Assembly: GCA_024195585.1 (NCBI GenBank) | Contig: SWBL01000026.1 | Location: 62,001-126,000, forward strand | DNA: 64,000 nt | DNA from: Aureobasidium sp. EXF-3400 | Taxonomy: Eukaryota; Ascomycota; Dothideomycetes; Dothideales; Saccotheciaceae | Direction: 5' to 3' | In this document: positions 21,887 through 31,144 of the stretch, one piece after another | How the letters are laid out: each line of letters opens with the position of its first letter | How positions within the stretch are numbered: position 1 is the first letter of the stretch | Made by a program: the position numbers and the translations under genes | The notes under the pieces: model-generated | The model's input: only the letters and a program-made list of their open reading frames with translations | What the model was told of the DNA's origin: nothing | Databases searched by the model: none

Positions 21887-22207
21887 CCTTGTTTCCTTTT
21901 TCATGCAAATCTGTACCCTTGCCGGTTCAGGGGGAAGGAGCGACTACGACGATGTGCGGGGCAATCAAACCCACTCCACTTCACCTCAGATCAATGCATC
22001 ATCCTTCTCAACCATGATCCGAGCCAACAAAACTTGTCGATAGACACGAATCGGCAAGCGAAACATCGTAGACTATCAGCCAGCACCATCAACTCATTCA
22101 TCCAAACACATATCCTCAACACATCGGCAGTTCAATCAGAACCCTCGCCTCATCTATCTATACAACGAGTCACCAGAATAGTCTTCATCAAACCCAATTT
22201 GACAACA
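21887..22207. promoter_or_regulatory. Upstream region of the HpcH/HpaI gene
   Basis: 321 bp. The frame is open back to about 22034 but has no earlier ATG, so it is treated as 5' leader. Confidence 0.5.
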
Positions 22208-23068
22208 ATGCAATCAGCCAACCGTCTTCATAAAACCTTGCATGGCAATGCTCTCGCCCTGGGTGCCTGGCAAATGCTTCCAGGCTCCAATCTCTCACGT
22301 ATCCTCGCTCGCACGAACCCAGAGTGGATCTGCGTCGATACGGAACACGGCAACATCAGCGATACCGCTATGCACGAATCTGTCGCTGCCATAGCATCTT
22401 GTGGTGTCTCTCCTATCGTCCGCACGGTCTCAAACGAGGGCTGGATGATCAAACGAGCACTAGACGCTGGTGCCCATGGCATTGTGATTCCTCAGTTGAA
22501 CACTGCAGAGGAAGCGAGTGGTGTGGTGAGAGCGGCAAAGTTTCCACCTCAGGGTGTTAGAGGATTTGGAAGTCCATTTGCGATGGAAAGATTCGTGCCC
22601 AAGAACGGCGAACCTGTTTCCGCATCTGAGTATCTGCAACAGGCAAATGAGGCGCTGGTCACCATCATCCAAATCGAGACTCAACAGGCATTGGACAATG
22701 TGGATGCTATTGCTGCAGTCCCTGGAGTCGATGTCCTATTTGTTGGTCCCTATGATTTGGGAAACAGCATCGGCTATCCCATTCTTGCTGATGGCATGCA
22801 CGAAGAGCTCAAAGCTGCCATCGAAAAGATCCACGTTGCGGCAAAGAAGGCTGGCAAGCATTCCGGCATCTATTGTACAGACGGCGACCAAGCTAGACAT
22901 TACGCAGACAGAGGTTTCACTATGATCAGTGCCATGACAGACTCATTGGCTCTGGGTCAAGGTGTGGGTACCGCTCTGGGCAGAGCAAGGGGATCTTGGG
23001 GTCATACGGCGTTGCAAGGTGTTAAACAGGGTGCGAGCAGGATTGTTTCTTCCAAGTCGCCATATTGA
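22208..23068 (+). CDS. HpcH/HpaI-family aldolase
   Basis: Single exon, 286 aa, ATG at 22208. Motifs in order: WICVDTEHGNISDT, VRTVSNEGWMIKRALDAGAH, GIVIPQLNTAEEA, VTIIQIETQQAL with a metal-ligand Glu, and DVLFVGPYDLGNSIG with the second ligand Asp. These define the class II, metal-dependent HpcH/HpaI aldolase barrel. Bacterial members cleave 4-hydroxy-2-oxo acids at the end of aromatic meta-cleavage pathways; fungal members are mostly uncharacterised. No targeting signal is obvious. The gene lies between the tautomerase/glutaredoxin pair and an acyl-CoA dehydrogenase on the same strand (325 bp gap). Confidence 0.92.
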   Translation: MQSANRLHKTLHGNALALGAWQMLPGSNLSRILARTNPEWICVDTEHGNISDTAMHESVAAIASCGVSPIVRTVSNEGWMIKRALDAGAHGIVIPQLNTAEEASGVVRAAKFPPQGVRGFGSPFAMERFVPKNGEPVSASEYLQQANEALVTIIQIETQQALDNVDAIAAVPGVDVLFVGPYDLGNSIGYPILADGMHEELKAAIEKIHVAAKKAGKHSGIYCTDGDQARHYADRGFTMISAMTDSLALGQGVGTALGRARGSWGHTALQGVKQGASRIVSSKSPY

Positions 23069-23393
23069 ACCCGCAAGTCTGAGCATGGCTTCTGACTATT
23101 TGTCCGTTTCACCCACCATATTGAATCGATGACCTATCTTATATCATAACTCTATATCAGAACAGCCTGCATACATACTCTAGCAGATGAGTTCGGAGGT
23201 TGAGTATGTCGGTGGTCGAGAGCAGGGTGTAACGTGCAACAGATTCGAGACCGAGTACCTCGGCTCCCCGCGAGCGACTCCAGATTTCATCCATCTTCAC
23301 ATGCCAACAACATGACTTCGATACAAGTGCGAGATCCCCTTTCGAGATCATACCGACCCCTTCCACCGCCAAAGAATCACGTCGACATTCACA
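23069..23393. promoter_or_regulatory. Intergenic region, aldolase / acyl-CoA dehydrogenase
   Basis: 325 bp between two plus-strand genes; nothing distinctive seen. Confidence 0.5.
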
Positions 23394-24833
23394 ATGATGG
23401 CTTCAGAAAGACCCGTTCCCTTTTCAGAACCACCCTACCTCTCCGGTCTACCCTCACCGTATTACAACGCATCCCATCTGGAATGGCAGAAGAAATGCGG
23501 CGCCTTCATCACCGAACACCTGACCTCTCACGCCATGGAGTGGGAAACCGCCGAAACCGTCCCTGAACACGTCTTCCACGACTTCTCCAAAGCCAACATG
23601 TTGCTGCCCAGTCTACCCGCCCCACTCCCTGTAGAAAGATTGAAGAGCTTGGGAATAAACGATATCCTGGGTTTGCCTGTGGAAGAGTTTGATTACTTCC
23701 ATAATGCCATTTACACGGATGAGATGTTGAGATCTGGTTTGGCTGGTCCGAGCGGAAGTTTGACGACTGGAATGGCGTTTGGTGTGCCGCCGTTGTATAA
23801 GTTTGGCAGTAAAGAGTTGCAGGACAGATTTCTCCCAGATCTGCTGACAGGGCGGAAGAGAGCTTGTATTGCGATTACTGAGCCCGATGCGGGTAGTGAT
23901 GTTGCCAATATCCAGGCTACGGCTGTAAAGAGCAAGGATGGCAAGACGTATACCATCAACGGAACAAAAAAGTGGATCACAAATGGTATCTGGAGCGAGC
24001 TATCTTGCATGGCTGTCAGGACCGGTGGACCTGGACCTGGTGGCTTGTCGTTGATGGTCGTGCCACTGAAGGGACACGAAGGCGTCAGTATGAGAAGACT
24101 CAAGGTTAGTGGTCAGATTAGTGCTGGTACTACATACATCGAATTGGACGATGTAGTGGTACCAGCGGAGAATCTGATCGGAGAGGAAGGTATGGGCATG
24201 AAGTACATCATGACCAATTTCAACCACGAGCGCTTGACCATCGCCATCGGGTGCGCGAGACAAGCCAGAGTTGCTCTAAGTGCAGGTACGCTATCACATT
24301 TCCTGCCGAACAAGGAACGTACTAACCTACTACCCACCACCAGCATTCGAATACTGTCTCAAAAGAGAAGCCTTTGGCAAATCCCTCATGGATCAACCCG
24401 TCGTCCGACACCGTCTTGCCAAATGCGGCGCACAACTCGAAGCCCAATGGGCATGGACGGAAAGTTTCGTCTACGCCATGGTCAAGCTGCCAAAGAAAGA
24501 CGCCGACGTCGAGCTCGGTGGTCTCACAGCTGCTGCTAAAGCTCAAGCTGGTGTGGTGTTGAAGGAGTGTGCGGATTGTGCTGTACTGCTTTTCGGAGGA
24601 AATGGCTTCACTAGATCTGGACAGGGCGAGATTGCTGAGAGTAAGTTGATGTGTGAGATTGTTGATACAAGAGATACTGACAATGAGCAGAGATGTGGAG
24701 AGAAGTACCTGGAAACCGTATTCCTGGTGGAAGTGAAGATGTCTTGTTTGATCTATCGATCAGACAACTGGTTAAGAACTATCAGAATAAGGCGAAGATA
24801 CTCGAGAGACCGAGGGGGTCTTCGAAGCTGTAG
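23394..24833 (+). CDS. Acyl-CoA dehydrogenase family protein
   Basis: Three exons: 23394-24285, 24344-24640, 24691-24833; introns of 58 and 50 bp; 443 aa. Typical blocks: RACIAITEPDAGSDVANIQA, GKTYTINGTKKWITNG (FAD contacts), FNHERLTIAIGCARQAR, then across the first join FEYCLKREAFGKSLMDQPVV with the C-terminal helical domain, and LFGGNGFTRSGQGEIAEKMW. The last exon gives the FAD-domain end NRIPGGSEDVLFDLSIRQL. Oxidises an acyl-CoA thioester to the enoyl-CoA with FAD; substrate not assignable. No clear mitochondrial presequence. The last bases of the CDS (gctgtag) start a 61-bp sequence duplicated at 25849-25909. Confidence 0.93.
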
Positions 24834-24887
24834 CAACAGTAGTCAGTGGATAATCAGCGGCAGGAAATACGATTTGCTGTACGAATG
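24827..24887. repeat. 61-bp diverged direct repeat, copy 1
   Basis: Begins at the acyl-CoA dehydrogenase stop codon. Aligns without gaps to 25849-25909 with 11 mismatches by eye (about 82% identity), most of them transitions. Confidence 0.75.
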
Positions 24888-25479
24888 CAGTCCCTAGGAG
24901 ATTCAAACATCCAGTCCGACATTGGACTGCTTCCGCGTCACCGCAGCTGCCATCAAAGAAACCGTGTCCGCGCTGCAAAGTTCGGCTGGTTCGCGGCTTC
25001 CCTATCCGTCGTCTACTCTCTACGACACATCCAATTCGACTATATCGTGCTCCTGTACATCACCATCTGCTGTATACATCGTTGAGCATCACACTCCTTT
25101 ACATTCATATCCTCTGCATGCATCGCCATCCATCACACGAACCTGTGTACTAGTCTTCCACAAACAGATCTCGCCTTCCAGACACCAACCATGACCATGT
25201 TCGATGTGTATCACATCTTACAGGAAATAGGTCACAAACTGTGTGTACCAGGTCTCCGACAGGAAGACGTGCATGAGATGATCGTAAATATTCCTGGGTT
25301 CACTACACACCTCAGCGAATGTGCTGTCGAATCTCGACTCAAAAAGATCATGGCATGATATCTACTCCAGTGGTCTCGTGGCCGCGGTCATCATGGAGGA
25401 AGCTCTGCACAACACGCCGCACATGCTCGCGATTGGGAAATACCTACCTACTAAGACGACGATACCAACAGCCGCCGTT

Positions 25480-25646
25480 ACATCCAGGAAGCACCTGTCC
25501 AGCGCCTGTTTAGCGCCATCACTCTCGCGCTCATGCAGCCTCCACCTACCGAGGTGACTTCGACAATGATGATCACATCCAGGAAGTGCCTGTTCAGCAC
25601 CATCGTTCTACGCTCATGCAGCCTCGACTTACCAAGGTGGTTTCCA
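25480..25646. repeat. Imperfect tandem duplication of about 80 bp (95-bp period)
   Basis: Copy 1 starts at 25480 and copy 2 at 25575, both with acatccaggaag. Shared blocks continue through gctcatgcagcct and tacc-agg. Copy 2 has a deletion of about 10 bp and several C-to-T and G-to-A differences. Confidence 0.75.
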
Positions 25647-25704
25647 CAGCGATAGCCAGCACATACATTCTGGTGGTCGAGGGGCTTCAGCGCACCGCTC
25701 TAAT

Positions 25705-25738
25705 CACAAGAGTCGTCAATACCAGCCGCCTTCTCGCT
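25705..25738. repeat. 34-bp repeat, copy 1
   Basis: cacaagagtcgtcaatacca and the following 14 bases match 25813-25846 at 30 of 34 positions. All four differences are C-to-T or G-to-A in the second copy. Confidence 0.8.
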
Positions 25739-25812
25739 TCCATGATCTCGACAGTGACCGCGACCTTCCTTAGGAACCTTCCCTTTAGGTGGCCTTAAGC
25801 AGTCAGATTGAA

Positions 25813-25846
25813 CACAAGAATCGTCAATACCAGCCGTCTTCTTACT
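25813..25846. repeat. 34-bp repeat, copy 2
   Basis: Partner of 25705-25738; lies 2 bp before copy 2 of the 61-bp repeat. Confidence 0.8.
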
Positions 25847-25848
25847 AG

Positions 25849-25909
25849 GCTGTAGGAACAGTAGCCAGTGTATGATCAGCGATAGGAAACAGGACCTGCT
25901 GTATGAATG
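25849..25909. repeat. 61-bp diverged direct repeat, copy 2
   Basis: Partner of 24827-24887, about 1 kb away in the same orientation. Confidence 0.75.
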
Positions 25910-26049
25910 GAAATGGGTATCTTGATTTTTTGTCATGAGAGACATTAATTGTTTACTCCTGAACACCTCCCATGCCTGATAAACTCACAACCTGAAATGA
26001 AAGTTGCTAGAGTTTTCCTAACGACCAGTGGATGAGTCTTAGTCATGGC

Positions 26050-26825
26050 CTAGGAGGAGCGTCTTCCAACACCGCGAGTTCGATGCACCATCCTCGAGCC
26101 GGCAGTCTGACCATCGCGGGCATGGTCAGCCAGAACTTCCTGTGAAGCCTTCAACGAAGACGCAGGCGCGAAAGAGGCATTAGGTGATGAGGGCATTTCA
26201 AATTCATCTTGTTCCGTATCCACAACAGCAGATTCCGTGCGACTGATCAGTGGCTCGTCACTGGCGCTTTGATCACGAGCATATTCCTCGTCAGCCTGTA
26301 GTTGAACATCAAATTAGCAGTGTCTTTTTCAGTAACATACCAGTACTGATACTCACCAAAGTTTCAATCTCTCCATCTGCGATATCAGCCAGATCCTCAA
26401 TCTCCGTCTCAGCCAGAGCAGCAGATAGTTCATCTTCATAGTTTGACGGCATTGTATCGTGTTGTTCTGTCTTGAGTGCATCCAGCAGTTCTCGAAGTTC
26501 TGCTAGCACCTTGTCGGTAGTCTCGTTTTGACCTTTGGGATGCAGTTTTCGAGATTCACTCCAGGTGTGTTCGGCACGTAAGCGCAGGTCCTGGGTTTTA
26601 TGATCAGAAATCGTTGTTCATTGCTGGATTGCTTTTGCGCACCTCCTTCTGACGCCATTCTTTGTTTGCTGAAGCTAGAAGGATGAGAGTCTTGATGCGA
26701 TAATAGCGAGGTAATTCGGTGTCTGTGAGCAGGGTTTCGCAGGTGGCGAGACCGTCGTTGATATTCCCAGCATCGATAGCGGCTTTGGCATTTTCGTAGT
26801 CTTTTTTGTATAACAGATCCGTCAT
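26050..26825 (-). CDS. Conserved fungal protein of unknown function, TPR-like N-terminus
   Basis: Three exons: 26643-26825, 26357-26590, 26050-26295; introns of 52 and 61 bp; 220 aa. The joins give WRQKE-DLRLRAEHTW and EIETL-ADEEYARDQ. Residues 1-100 are alpha-helical in character (KKDYENAKAAIDAGNINDGL, RYYRIKTLILLASANKEW) and resemble a degenerate tetratricopeptide pair, but I could not confirm a TPR consensus. Residues about 115-145 are acidic (EDELSAALAETEIEDLADI). The C-terminus is Ser/Pro-rich and ends with a basic RMVHRTRGVGRRSS. No catalytic motif. Function not assigned. Confidence 0.7.
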
Positions 26826-28576
26826 TGTGTTTGTTGATAGCAGTTATAGTGGTTGATATGGATGTTCGATGAGAAGACGAGTTATTAGTCGTCGCGGCGA
26901 TGTCATCAGCCAAAGCGCGTTGAGCTTCACACGCGATTGTCTTTGCTGCCTGGATGCTTGATCAATTCGAAGCGCGACAAACGCTGTTCATGCATGTGTC
27001 CAAGTGAGTACCCTAACATTTTTTGACTGAGTATTGACGCGACGCCTCCTGGCAATCGCAGACCTATATTCTGAACCATCCTCAATCTCCATGCCAATGC
27101 CTGCAAGGACACTAATTTTACGGATCTTATCAATCTTGAGTTACTAAACCTACCACTTTGCGACGCTCTGGCATGTCGAAACACTTGTACCTCTACGCCG
27201 ATATCCCGAGACTCGATTTCAGTCGCACACAAGCGATGTCTTGTTCCCATCCCAACGCACTGCGGTACAAGAGACGGCTGGTTGGCTGTGGATAGCATGC
27301 GCAGGGATGCCATCCGTAGGTTTCGATAGCGTCGTGTGTGTACTCCATAAGACGGACCCAAACACAAGTCGCTGCACGATGCCGACGACTGTTTGTATAA
27401 TGGACTCTTGCAGCACTCGACCGCTATACCACTGCCGAATACGCATTGAGATGCTCCATATGAGGGTCAAACAAACATCTGAAACTTGACGCACTCCTGG
27501 TGACGCGCATGGTCATGTCGATCTAATTGCCCTGGATCAGTTGCTCGGGCTTGTCATGACAAAAGTATGACGGCTGAAACGACAATTTCCAGAGTTGCGG
27601 CGGACAAGATGGCCTCACGGATCAACCAAAGTCCGAGACTAAACTCCTGAGCTGTGGAGCCGCCAAGGGGGGTGAGGGGCTGGTGCCGGCAGACAGAAAA
27701 CGTGCCCGCCGTATCGACAAGGAGCTGAACGCGTCGCGCGACAAGCAAAGTGTGATGGGCATGAGATGCAAGACTGTTGCAGGAGTAAGTTTGCCTGTAT
27801 AGTGTCTATGTCATATGGAAGGAAATCACAGTGGACGGAATGCTGGTGGAAGCACTCTATCTGCAGGCAAGATGCACACAAGCAATCCTCTTTACGGAGT
27901 TCGTAAAGCGAGCAAATGGGACACGGGCGGGCCGAGAAGGATGATAGGCGGAGCGTGGGTGGTCCGAACGAGTTTGGATGAGCATCGCAATTCCCTCTTT
28001 GGTCGATGATTGTTTGCTGGATTGCTTGTTTCGAGGCAGGGCTTCGCTGCATACGAAGACTCCTTGCTGTCGCTCTTTCAACCCCTTTATCGTGTGGCCA
28101 CGACTTTTCTTTTGTAAAGCCTTCGACCTGCACCGGGTGAGAGTGTTCAGCCCCGAGAACGAATATCGCGCGGTTGGACTCCGCATTTCGCCAACGTTGA
28201 GCCACATCGACTTTGGAAACGAGTCTGGAGCACGTCGACTTGGCTTACTTAGTTGGCTAGCTTGGCTCCCGAATTAGAGCATCCTCGTCGCCCTCTCCTT
28301 GGACACGAGAGCCCCGTCTATTCCCCTCTCTGACTCTCGTCAAACTGCAAAGGTACTGGACTGCCCTCATCTGTTTGAGATTGGCCCGGCACGGCAGAGT
28401 AGAGCAGAGCATTTTCAGCAGCACGTCATAAACGCAAAGCCACCCTTAGCAGCGCAATACATCCATATCGCCCAAATCCACTCGACGACCGATCCTCACG
28501 GCACTGGTTGCTGGAAAACAATGCATTTCTTGAACACAACTCTTTTCTCGTAGACGCAGCCACATATCAACAAGCC
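26826..28576. other. 1.75 kb divergent intergenic region
   Basis: No supported gene on either strand. Several open frames are present but start at non-ATG codons or have no protein-like character. The right 250 bp are presumed leader of the 28577 gene. Confidence 0.5.
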
Positions 28577-29884
28577 ATGGCTATCCACCGCGGCATTCAG
28601 TCCGCCATATTCTACTACCTATCGTGTGCCCCCTGCACAGGCTACTCATACCGCAAAAAGAGAAGAAAGGAGGCCGATCGTGACCGCGTCGCCAAACATG
28701 CTCTCGAAATGGAACAACCAGGCCTCTATCGCCATCCCAGTCCCTTCGCGACCAACGTTCACTGGCAGACCGAGATAGACCTTGGCCCCACCCCAGCCCC
28801 TCCTGGAAAGCGTCGAGCTCAGAAGAAGGCCCGCCTACGGACAAGTGATGAGAACGCCAGCAACGTTGCAAGCAGTGTCAATCTTGGTCTGACGCAGAAT
28901 GAGAGCAATGACAGTACATGGAATTTGCGCAATTGGCAAAAAGACGACGACGATGACGACAACTATTGGGGGCCCAACTACCCCTACAGAGGCAGCCGTC
29001 GCCCGTCCACGAATGCTGCCAGCACCATCAGCCGCCCGCTCACCGCTCGTACCGCTACAACGGATCGATCAGCTGCAACCAGTTATTATTCCGCGTCGAA
29101 CCCTCCCATCAACGACCTCCATCCCCCGATCGTCACACGTATGGACACCAGCGCCGATGTCATGTGGATGCTGCAACCTCCGCCTCCTGCTCGTACCGCT
29201 CGAGGCGGCTCAAGGACTACCCTTGCAAGGAGCGATAGTACCGCTAGCAGACCCAGTACAAGGCGCGCCACAAACGAGAACCTCTCGCGCCAAGTCAGTC
29301 AACGCATTGTCGACGAAAAGATAAGAAACGGCCAATCGCCCTCCATGGACAGCCTCCATCCATCTTCCTCGACAGAAGACTTGAAGCCATCGCGACGACG
29401 CAGGCCGCCGCCGCCCATCAATGTACCAGAAGATTCAACAAGATCTCGCGGACCCCCTATAACAGACCTACGATCAAACAACTCACCGAACAAATATCTC
29501 CTACTTCCGCAACCCCTTTCTCCCGTCATGTCAGCCAAGTCTTCCGAGCGTTCTCGCAGCCATACTCGCCAGCGCAATTCCTCGGCCGAGGATCGCAAAC
29601 CCCGCCCAGACGGCGTGAAGCGTGAGGATAGTTCCCTCAACGTCTTGCAAGAACTTGTGCCGACCAATTCTCTGCTCAACGCCCAAAGGCTCGAAAAGAC
29701 TCCGTCCTTCGAGGCTCGCATCGAGCTTCCCACAGCTGATCAGTATGAAGAGATGATGCTGCTAGGCAGCGGCAAGGCAGGCTTCGACTCATGGTACGAA
29801 GGCAGAGACTTTGATACATTTCCACAATGGGCCGCCGACAGAGTGCGCCGAGATGTCAAAACACGCTGGAGCATGGAATTCTAA
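28577..29884 (+). CDS. Conserved Pezizomycotina protein, Cys-containing N-terminus with long disordered region
   Basis: Single exon, 435 aa. ATG at 28577 chosen because MAIHRGIQSAIFYYLSCAPC begins a block that looks conserved: an aromatic/Cys head, a dibasic KKRRKEADRDR helix and EMEQPGLYRHPSPFATN. Residues about 110-370 are Ser/Thr/Arg/Pro-rich and probably disordered, with a short Asp run (KDDDDDDNYWG). The last 45 residues regain order (YEEMMLLGSGKAGFDSWYEG, FPQWAADRVRRDVKTRWSMEF). The Cys pair in the head (CAPC) could be an acylation or metal site, but that is speculation. No function assigned. Confidence 0.75.
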   Translation: MAIHRGIQSAIFYYLSCAPCTGYSYRKKRRKEADRDRVAKHALEMEQPGLYRHPSPFATNVHWQTEIDLGPTPAPPGKRRAQKKARLRTSDENASNVASSVNLGLTQNESNDSTWNLRNWQKDDDDDDNYWGPNYPYRGSRRPSTNAASTISRPLTARTATTDRSAATSYYSASNPPINDLHPPIVTRMDTSADVMWMLQPPPPARTARGGSRTTLARSDSTASRPSTRRATNENLSRQVSQRIVDEKIRNGQSPSMDSLHPSSSTEDLKPSRRRRPPPPINVPEDSTRSRGPPITDLRSNNSPNKYLLLPQPLSPVMSAKSSERSRSHTRQRNSSAEDRKPRPDGVKREDSSLNVLQELVPTNSLLNAQRLEKTPSFEARIELPTADQYEEMMLLGSGKAGFDSWYEGRDFDTFPQWAADRVRRDVKTRWSMEF

Positions 29885-30515
29885 GCGATGTCTCCCTCTT
29901 CGTTTCATCCCACCAACCTACCCGACCATTCGACTTTACTTTCGTGTCTATACCCACATGTTGCAAGATTGAAGCTTGCATTGTCCATTACACATCAAAC
30001 GGCGTTACTACAGGAGCGAACCTATCACGACCACAATCAGCAGTGCTGAATCTCACGACCCAATTTCCTTTGACTCATTCCCTGCTTCTTTCCCTTTTCT
30101 CGTTTTCACATCTGTCTTTTTCTGTTGGATTGTCCACCATCTTTGCGCGGCGTTTGGGAAAAGGGCGGTCGTTTTCATGGCCTTATCATTTGCGCATTTT
30201 CAGCGAAGGGCACATTGCGTTCTTGGACAGGTTTCACTGTTTTTTCTCACTGACGCCTTATTAGAGGTTTGTGCAATCGTTTTTAGTCTTTTCTGTATTA
30301 TCTTGGGTAGCTCGAATACAAGCAACTCGATACTTTGAGAAAAGAAGAATACATGAAATGTGCTATCACTCATCCCTTCCGTGCCTGTCTGTCCAGCGTT
30401 TCCTTCTGCCTCATCGTGACATTGTAGAGGCAATCGTTGAAGTGACAACAACCGTATTCATCCAACCTCTGCTGTTCCTGCCGTGTTTGCCATCACAGCT
30501 TCTCGCTCCGAATCC
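29885..30515. other. Convergent intergenic region
   Basis: 631 bp, T-rich around 30040-30300; presumed 3' UTRs. No gene-like frame starting with ATG. Confidence 0.5.
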
Positions 30516-30761
30516 TCATGACTCAAGTTGTGGTGCGGCGGCACAATAGGGTATGGGTCTTCCCTCTTCATCCATACAATGAAACCGGTACGGATAGGTA
30601 TATATAAAAGGAGGGGAGGTGGGGGTGGTAGCAGGAGCAGAAGTAGAGGTGGAGATGGAGGGTAGGTCGTAGACCATCGTAGGGATGATGGCCATGGTGG
30701 GGATGATGGGGCCTGCGAGGGCTAGAGCTGCGGTACTCAGAATGAGGATGAAGGGTTTCAT
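30516..30761 (-). CDS. Small putative secreted protein
   Basis: Single exon, 81 aa, ATG at 30761. Residues 1-16 are a clear signal peptide (MKPFILILSTAALALA) with a plausible cleavage before GP. The mature part is about 65 residues with a near-repeat (IIPTMAIIPTM), a Ser/Thr/Pro stretch, an aromatic block FIYTYPYRFH and only two Cys. No domain recognised. It could be a lineage-specific secreted protein or a wall-associated peptide. Confidence is limited because it is short and no splice or homology evidence supports it. Confidence 0.45.
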   Translation of the reverse strand: MKPFILILSTAALALAGPIIPTMAIIPTMVYDLPSISTSTSAPATTPTSPPFIYTYPYRFHCMDEEGRPIPYCAAAPQLES

Positions 30762-31144
30762 AATTGGAGATTTGTTGATGGTATTGGTCTGTTGCGATTT
30801 GGCTGTAGATGTGAGAGAAAGGGTTAGAAAGTAATCGAAGGAAGTTGTTGCTTATAACATGACGAACCAGAGCTAATGGGTGTTATGACCTCTTCTCTTC
30901 CAAGGTGCAGGAAAGTCTTTTCGTTGTATCTCAATGCTTGGGTGGAGGTCAATAGTATAGAGGGTGGTGGAAACACCGCAGAGCTAAAGTAACTTCTACA
31001 CCCAGAGTCAATTTGGTCGAGGATTGACTGGAACATGTGAGAGACAATATCGAAACCTTGAATTTGAGGATAGTCAATGGCACTACAAGACAAGCATTAG
31101 AACCAGAAGCTTAGCTAAAACGTACATCTACAGATCGATCCCTC
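30762..31144. other. Intergenic region
   Basis: 383 bp between two minus-strand genes. Nothing recognised. Confidence 0.5.

Larger units (their letters stand above)
24834..26049. other. 1.2 kb patch of short diverged duplications, no supported gene
   Basis: Contains three pairs of imperfect repeats (annotated separately). A small ATG ORF at 25191-25358 encodes 55 aa (MTMFDVYHILQEIGHKLC start); it has no recognisable domain and no second exon I could join. May be a decayed locus. Confidence 0.5.

Noticed and set aside
27639..28205. 188-codon minus-strand frame between two conserved genes
   Set aside because: Unordered Cys/His/Pro composition and no recognisable motif. Other frames of similar length overlap it, so it is likely chance.
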